The position numbers and the translations under genes are program-made. The notes below the pieces were generated by a model. That model was not told the origin of the DNA and did no database searches. It saw only the letters and a list, made by a program, of their open reading frames with translations. Positions 16,287 to 20,067 of a stretch of 20,067 nucleotides of DNA are shown in pieces; the stretch's first letter is position 1; each line of letters opens with the position of its first letter. The DNA lies in the NCBI GenBank assembly GCA_900553295.1, contig USCR01000029.1, positions 1-20,067 on the forward strand. Direction: 5' to 3'. This stretch comes from an uncultured Eubacteriales bacterium. Its GTDB lineage: Bacteria; Bacillota; Clostridia; Christensenellales; Aristaeellaceae.

Positions 16287-16328
16287 AAACTAGTTTGACG
16301 AATTAGTGTATTTCTTACGAACTAGTCT
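16287..16328. promoter_or_regulatory. Triple operator-like array before the ABC transporter
   Basis: Three boxes of one pattern: AAACTAGTTT (16287-16296, a perfect palindrome), GAATTAGTGT (16300-16309) and GAACTAGTCT (16319-16328). The third abuts TTGACA. The first and third start 32 bp apart, about three helical turns, matching the 31-bp offset of boxes A and B at 8250 and 8281. This favours cooperative binding by one dimeric or tetrameric regulator. Confidence 0.62.
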
Positions 16329-16356
16329 TGACATGGAGGACGTTTATTGGTATAAT
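16328..16356 (+). promoter_or_regulatory. Consensus promoter of the ABC transporter operon
   Basis: TTGACA (16328-16333), a 17-bp spacer and TATAAT (16351-16356) are perfect in both elements and spacing. The -10 is the left arm of a perfect inverted repeat GTATAAT-TTC-ATTATAC (16350-16366). The leader to the TTG start is about 135 nt. So strong a core promoter beside operator boxes suggests control by repression. Confidence 0.8.
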
Positions 16357-16424
16357 TTCATTATACAAAGGCGTATGAAATAGAAAAAGCACATGTGCAA
16401 TAGCGGGAAGAAGTAGCATCATAC

Positions 16425-16457
16425 GGAAGGAAAGGCAGCGAATTCCTTCCCATCGCT
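16425..16457 (+). other. Leader RNA hairpin with possible pseudoknot
   Basis: GGAAGGAA (16425-16432) and TTCCTTCC (16443-16450) form a perfect 8-bp stem with a 10-nt loop. The loop's AGCGA (16437-16441) is complementary to TCGCT (16453-16457) just after the stem, which allows an H-type pseudoknot. TCGCT could instead pair with AGCGA at 16478-16482, next to the ribosome site. No known riboswitch class is recognised, and no T-run follows, so it is not a plain terminator. Confidence 0.35.
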
Positions 16458-16500
16458 TCTCATTTTATCGGTTCTATAGCGAAAAAAAGGAGGAATCACA

Positions 16501-17472
16501 TTGAACGTTGCCAAGAAGCAGAATGCCAGGACAGAAAAAGCATCCATCTTTACGTCCCCACGGATGCGGCGGTTGGTGTGGCTGCGGCTATACCGGAACC
16601 GGTATATCTATTTGATGATTCTTCCGGTGATCGTTTACTTTATCCTTCTGAAATACGTGCCCATGTGGTTTTTGCGCAGCGCTTTTTACGATTATAAGCT
16701 CCGCCTGGGGTTTGAGGGCTCCAAGTATGTGGGCCTGAAGTACTTTGAGCGCTTGTTTACCAATCCCAACCTGCTCAATTATATCGGCAATACCTTGAAA
16801 TTGAATATCGCGGCGCTGGTGATCCTGTTCCCCATGCCGGTGATCTTTGCCATTATGCTCAATGAAATGCGCAATGTGAAGTTTATGAAGTTTGTGCAGA
16901 CCATTTCCTATTTGCCGCATTTCGTCTCCACGGTGGTGCTGGTATCCATGATTACCACCATCGTGTCTCCCAGCATTGGCTCCCTGGCGCGGCTGACCAA
17001 GCTCATGGGCGGTACGCCCATCAATTACCTGAGCATTCCCGAATACTTTGTACCGATTAACGTAATTTCCGGCTTGTGGCAGGGCGTGGGCTGGGGCGCG
17101 GTGATCTACGTTTCCACCCTGGCGGGCATTGACCGCGTACTGTACGAGGCAGCCAAGATTGACGGCGCCAACCGCTGGCAGCAGATCCTTCACGTGAGCC
17201 TGCCGGGCCTGGCGCAGACCTTTGTGCTGATGCTCATCATGCAGGTGGGCCAGCTGCTTAACGTAAACTTTGAAAAGGTCTATCTGCTCCAGAATACCCT
17301 GAACCTCAGCGCCTCGGAAATGCTGCCTACCTTTGTATACAAGACTGGTATGGAAAGCCACAACTATGGCTACGCCACCGCGGCGGGGTTGTTCAACTCG
17401 GTGATCAGCGTGCTGCTGGTGCTGTTTGCCAACACTGTCAGCAACCGGGTCAGCAAGATCTCGCTATTCTAA
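16501..17472 (+). CDS. Sugar ABC transporter permease, LplB type (CUT1)
   Basis: A 323-residue inner-membrane permease with about six membrane helices, the first at about 35-51 and further ones near 102-121, 137-155, 186-206, 238-256 and 293-311. The ATPase-contacting EAA loop is YEAAKIDGANRWQQILHVSLP (215-235). A positively charged N-terminal tail precedes helix 1. The start is TTG, with AAGGAGG seven bases upstream. It matches the LplB-like permeases that partner YtcP-like permeases and LipO-like binding proteins for oligosaccharides. No ATPase gene is near, and such systems commonly use a shared MsmX-type ATPase. The operator array upstream links it to the catabolic operons. Confidence 0.92.
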   Translation: MNVAKKQNARTEKASIFTSPRMRRLVWLRLYRNRYIYLMILPVIVYFILLKYVPMWFLRSAFYDYKLRLGFEGSKYVGLKYFERLFTNPNLLNYIGNTLKLNIAALVILFPMPVIFAIMLNEMRNVKFMKFVQTISYLPHFVSTVVLVSMITTIVSPSIGSLARLTKLMGGTPINYLSIPEYFVPINVISGLWQGVGWGAVIYVSTLAGIDRVLYEAAKIDGANRWQQILHVSLPGLAQTFVLMLIMQVGQLLNVNFEKVYLLQNTLNLSASEMLPTFVYKTGMESHNYGYATAAGLFNSVISVLLVLFANTVSNRVSKISLF

Positions 17473-17490
17473 GGAAAGGGGGAAGGCACC

Positions 17491-18429
17491 ATGGCACAGA
17501 CAGGGACTGTTATCGGATGGAAAAAGCGGCGCCGCGGAGAATACATCCGCCGCACGCGGGGGGAAAAAATTGCCGACGCGATCTTGAACGTGGTGATGAT
17601 CCTGCTGCTTTGCTTCTTTCTGTATCCGCTGCTGAACATGATTTCCATTTCCCTGAGCGACGAGTTTGCGGTGCTCCGGGCAGACGTAACGTTTTATCCC
17701 ATTGGCTTCAATCCCCAGGCATATGACCTGATCCTGCAGTCGGAGGACTTGTGGCGCTCCATTTACAACAGCACCTTTGTGGCGCTGGTGGGGTGCGTGT
17801 GCAGCCTGATTGGCCTAAGCCTGGCGGCATATCCCCTGGCATTTGCCCAGTTCTACGGCAAAAGGCTGTATAACCTGCTGATTCTGTTTACCATGTGGTT
17901 CCAGGGCGGTATTATCCCCCTGTTCCTGACCATGCAGAGCCTGGGACTGTACAACTCTCTGTGGTCGCTGATCTTGAACCTGATGCTGAGCGCCTACAAC
18001 GTGGTGATTGTTCGGAGCTACTTTTCCGGGCTTCCCGTTTCCATTGTGGAAAGCGCGCGCATTGATGGCGCCAACGACTTCATCATTCTGTTCCGCCTGA
18101 TCATTCCCCTGTCCAAGCCTGTGCTGGCCACGGTGGCGCTGTGGGTGATCGTGGGACACTGGAATGACTATCTGAATCCTTTGATGTTCCTTTCCGACCG
18201 TCAGAACTATACTTTGCAGCTGATTTTGAAGGAACTGGTCCTGAACGCCGAAAGCTCTATTCACAACATTTCCGTTGCAACCTCCGGGTCCACCGCCGGC
18301 GCCGCGGCACTGGGCCAACAGACACGCAATGCCGTGCTGGTGGTAGCCATGATCCCCATGGTGATTCTTTACCCCTTTGTGCAGCGCTATTTTGTGGGTG
18401 GTGTTACCTTGGGCGCGGTCAAGGAGTAA
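17491..18429 (+). CDS. Sugar ABC transporter permease, YtcP type (CUT1)
   Basis: A 312-residue permease with about six helices (first at about 28-51). The EAA loop is VESARIDGANDFIILFRLIIPLSKP (186-210). A serine/glycine/alanine-rich stretch at about 260-275 precedes the last helix, which ends in the family-typical FVQRYFVGGVTLGAVKE tail. It forms a heterodimer with the preceding LplB-type permease, from which it is separated by 18 nt holding an AAGGGGGAAGG ribosome site. It is followed by a hairpin and then the binding-protein gene. Confidence 0.93.
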   Translation: MAQTGTVIGWKKRRRGEYIRRTRGEKIADAILNVVMILLLCFFLYPLLNMISISLSDEFAVLRADVTFYPIGFNPQAYDLILQSEDLWRSIYNSTFVALVGCVCSLIGLSLAAYPLAFAQFYGKRLYNLLILFTMWFQGGIIPLFLTMQSLGLYNSLWSLILNLMLSAYNVVIVRSYFSGLPVSIVESARIDGANDFIILFRLIIPLSKPVLATVALWVIVGHWNDYLNPLMFLSDRQNYTLQLILKELVLNAESSIHNISVATSGSTAGAAALGQQTRNAVLVVAMIPMVILYPFVQRYFVGGVTLGAVKE

Positions 18430-18445
18430 CCGCCTCTGCTCATGG

Positions 18446-18473
18446 AATTTCCGCGGGCACGCCCGCGAGAATT
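18446..18473 (+). other. Intergenic stem-loop between permease and binding protein
   Basis: CGCGGG (18452-18457) pairs with CCCGCG (18462-18467) around a four-base loop. The stem can be extended by AATT/AATT (18446-18449 with 18470-18473) across a small internal loop. No T-tract follows, so it is more likely an mRNA-stabilising or partial-processing element. Such elements often let the binding protein be made in excess over the permeases. Confidence 0.5.
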
Positions 18474-18507
18474 TAATCCCCTATCAACCAAACAAGGAGG
18501 CAGACAC

Positions 18508-20067
18508 ATGAAAAAGGTTCTGGCAATCGTCCTGGCTTTGGCAATGCTGCTGAGCGTCACCGCCGCCATGGCGGAGGATGTCTCTGCGGAAGTGGCCGAG
18601 ATGAACACCGCGCTGATCGAAGCCGCCAAGGCGCTTGAACCCAGCGAGGTTCTTCACTTTGAAACGCCCCTGGAAATCACCGGCATGGGCGTTCACTTCA
18701 ACAACTACCCCACTGAGTTTGACGGATGCTACTATTTCCCCGCCATCCAGTCCTTGACCAACGCCACCATCACCATTGACTGGCGCGTGCAGGACAACTA
18801 TGCTACCCAGGTGGCTACCGCCTTGGCCTCCGGCGCGCTGCCGGACATCATCAATGCCGGTGACTACGGCGTGATGAACCTGGTCAATGAGGGCGCCGTG
18901 GTTGCCCTGGACGAGTATCTGGACCTGATCCCCAACATCGTGGCAGCTGTGGGCGAGGATCGCATGGCGGACTGGCGCCAGGCGGACGGCCACATCTACA
19001 CCATCCCCACCATCGTGAATGTGCCCGGTTCCCAGTCCGTGATGATCCGTCAGGACTGGCTGGACGCCCTGGAAATGGACGTTCCCACCAATTGGGACGA
19101 GTGGGTGGAACTGTGGCGTGCCATCAAGGCCAATGACCTGAACGGCAACGGCGACCCCAATGACGAAATTCCCCTGGCCCTGGAGCAGGGTTCCAATGGC
19201 GAGCGCAGCATGGCCAGCCTGCTGAACGCCTTCGGCATTCGCGCATCCAGCGACTGCCAGTTCTGCGTGCTGGACGATGGCACCTACACCATGGTGTACG
19301 AGCATCCCCGCTATCGTGAATTCCTGGAGGCGGTGCAGGGCCTGTTCGCGGAAGGCCTGATCGACCCCGAATTTGCCACCCGTACCCAGGCGGAACTCTT
19401 CACCGCCATGGATAGCAACCTGGTAGGCACTACCATGACCTGGGCCGAGCGTGCCCGTATCTCCACCACCACCAACCGCGAGGCTGGCGATGAGGATGCC
19501 CTGTGGACCTGCGTGGCCCCCATTGTTGGACCTCATGGCGATCAGATGACCCAGGAGCGCGCCGCGGTGAGCAGCGTGTGGTGCATCAGCGCCGATGCGG
19601 CGGCCGCCGGCAAGGTGGAGGATATCCTGCGCCTGTTCAACTGGTCCTACTCCGACGAAGGCAAGATGCTGTACAACTACGGCATCGAGGGCGTAAGCTA
19701 TGACATGGTGGACGGCACCGCGGTGCTCAAGCCTGTGATGGTTGCCAACGGCTTTGTGGACTACCGTTCCCTGGGCTGCGAATTCGAGCCCTTCGGCGGT
19801 GAATGGGAGACCAATGCTTTCATGCAGTGCCTGTTTGCTGGCATGACCCTGGAAGAGCTGGACGATGCTTCCGCTTCCTTCTACAATGGCCTGGCCGTGG
19901 TGAACAACGACTACTTCTACGCCATGCCGCAAACCCTGGATACGGAAGCATACGTGGAGTATCGCGCCGAGCTGATCACCACCGGCGTATGCGTGCTGCG
20001 TGACCAGACGATTGCCGGTCAGATGACCGTGGACGACTTCTTCACCCAGTATGAATCCCTGAAGGCC
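18508..20067 (+). CDS. Extracellular sugar-binding protein of the ABC transporter, LipO type (3' end outside window)
   Basis: An open frame of 520 residues runs to the window edge without a stop. Residues 1-22 are a signal peptide (MKK, hydrophobic core, AMA cleavage before Glu23) with no lipobox cysteine. The mature part looks like a family 1 solute-binding protein: DNYATQVATALASGALPDII, then YTIPTIVN and IRQDWLDALEMDVPTNWDEW. The loop DLNGNGDPNDE (210-220) resembles the calcium-binding loop seen in LipO-type proteins. Only the last few dozen residues should be missing, judging from the usual 500-560 length. AAGGAGG lies seven bases before the ATG. It captures the sugar for the two permeases upstream. 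Confidence 0.9.
   Translation, partial: MKKVLAIVLALAMLLSVTAAMAEDVSAEVAEMNTALIEAAKALEPSEVLHFETPLEITGMGVHFNNYPTEFDGCYYFPAIQSLTNATITIDWRVQDNYATQVATALASGALPDIINAGDYGVMNLVNEGAVVALDEYLDLIPNIVAAVGEDRMADWRQADGHIYTIPTIVNVPGSQSVMIRQDWLDALEMDVPTNWDEWVELWRAIKANDLNGNGDPNDEIPLALEQGSNGERSMASLLNAFGIRASSDCQFCVLDDGTYTMVYEHPRYREFLEAVQGLFAEGLIDPEFATRTQAELFTAMDSNLVGTTMTWAERARISTTTNREAGDEDALWTCVAPIVGPHGDQMTQERAAVSSVWCISADAAAAGKVEDILRLFNWSYSDEGKMLYNYGIEGVSYDMVDGTAVLKPVMVANGFVDYRSLGCEFEPFGGEWETNAFMQCLFAGMTLEELDDASASFYNGLAVVNNDYFYAMPQTLDTEAYVEYRAELITTGVCVLRDQTIAGQMTVDDFFTQYESLKA

Noticed and set aside
16389..16398. Palindrome GCACATGTGC in the transporter leader
   Set aside because: Perfect but short, single copy, with no match at the other co-regulated promoters; could be chance.

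Overview
The window is GC-rich, densely packed bacterial DNA. Strong AGGAGG-type ribosome sites, two TTG starts, near-consensus sigma-A promoters, an LctB/LctC/LctD-type lactate dehydrogenase set and a LplB/YtcP/LipO-type sugar ABC transporter point to an anaerobic, probably gut-associated member of the Clostridia in the broad sense. The exact lineage cannot be read from the sequence. I see no rRNA, tRNA, CRISPR array or mobile element.

Layout. (1) 53-2860: an exported FMN/FAD reductase (minus) diverges from an AraC-family regulator (plus). The gap between them holds a 21-bp-phased direct repeat that looks like the AraC-type operator. (2) 2890-8170, minus strand, transcribed from the right: a GH42-like glycoside hydrolase, then EtfB, EtfA with a ferredoxin domain, and an FAD-linked D-2-hydroxyacid (lactate-type) dehydrogenase. 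Gaps are 16 nt, 1 nt and an ATGA overlap, so this is one operon. (3) 8367-16258, plus strand, divergent from (2): a fucose/arabinose-isomerase-like protein, a phosphomannose-isomerase-like protein with an extra N-terminal domain, a ROK sugar kinase, a MurR/RpiR regulator, a NamZ/DUF1343 (GH171-type) exo-N-acetylmuramidase homologue, a tandem-domain GNAT and a second GNAT. (4) 16501-20067, plus strand: two CUT1 permeases and a substrate-binding protein that runs off the window. The ATPase is not encoded here, as is usual for this type, which often shares MsmX.

How it fits together. Promoters of operons (2), (3) and (4) carry the same palindromic box, GAAC-WA-GTYT, abutting the TTGACA -35 element. 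An 18-nt stretch is identical between the isomerase and transporter promoters. This predicts one regulon covering uptake (ABC), cleavage (GH42-like, NamZ), isomerisation and phosphorylation (two isomerases, ROK), possible acetylation (GNATs) and oxidation of a 2-hydroxyacid by an electron-confurcating Etf complex. The encoded RpiR protein is the obvious candidate regulator. A hypothesis that would join these parts is catabolism of a lactyl-bearing sugar such as MurNAc, or of a 6-deoxysugar that yields lactate, with the released lactate oxidised by LctD-EtfAB. The true substrate is not proven by the sequence, and MurQ, NagZ and an aldolase are absent from the window.
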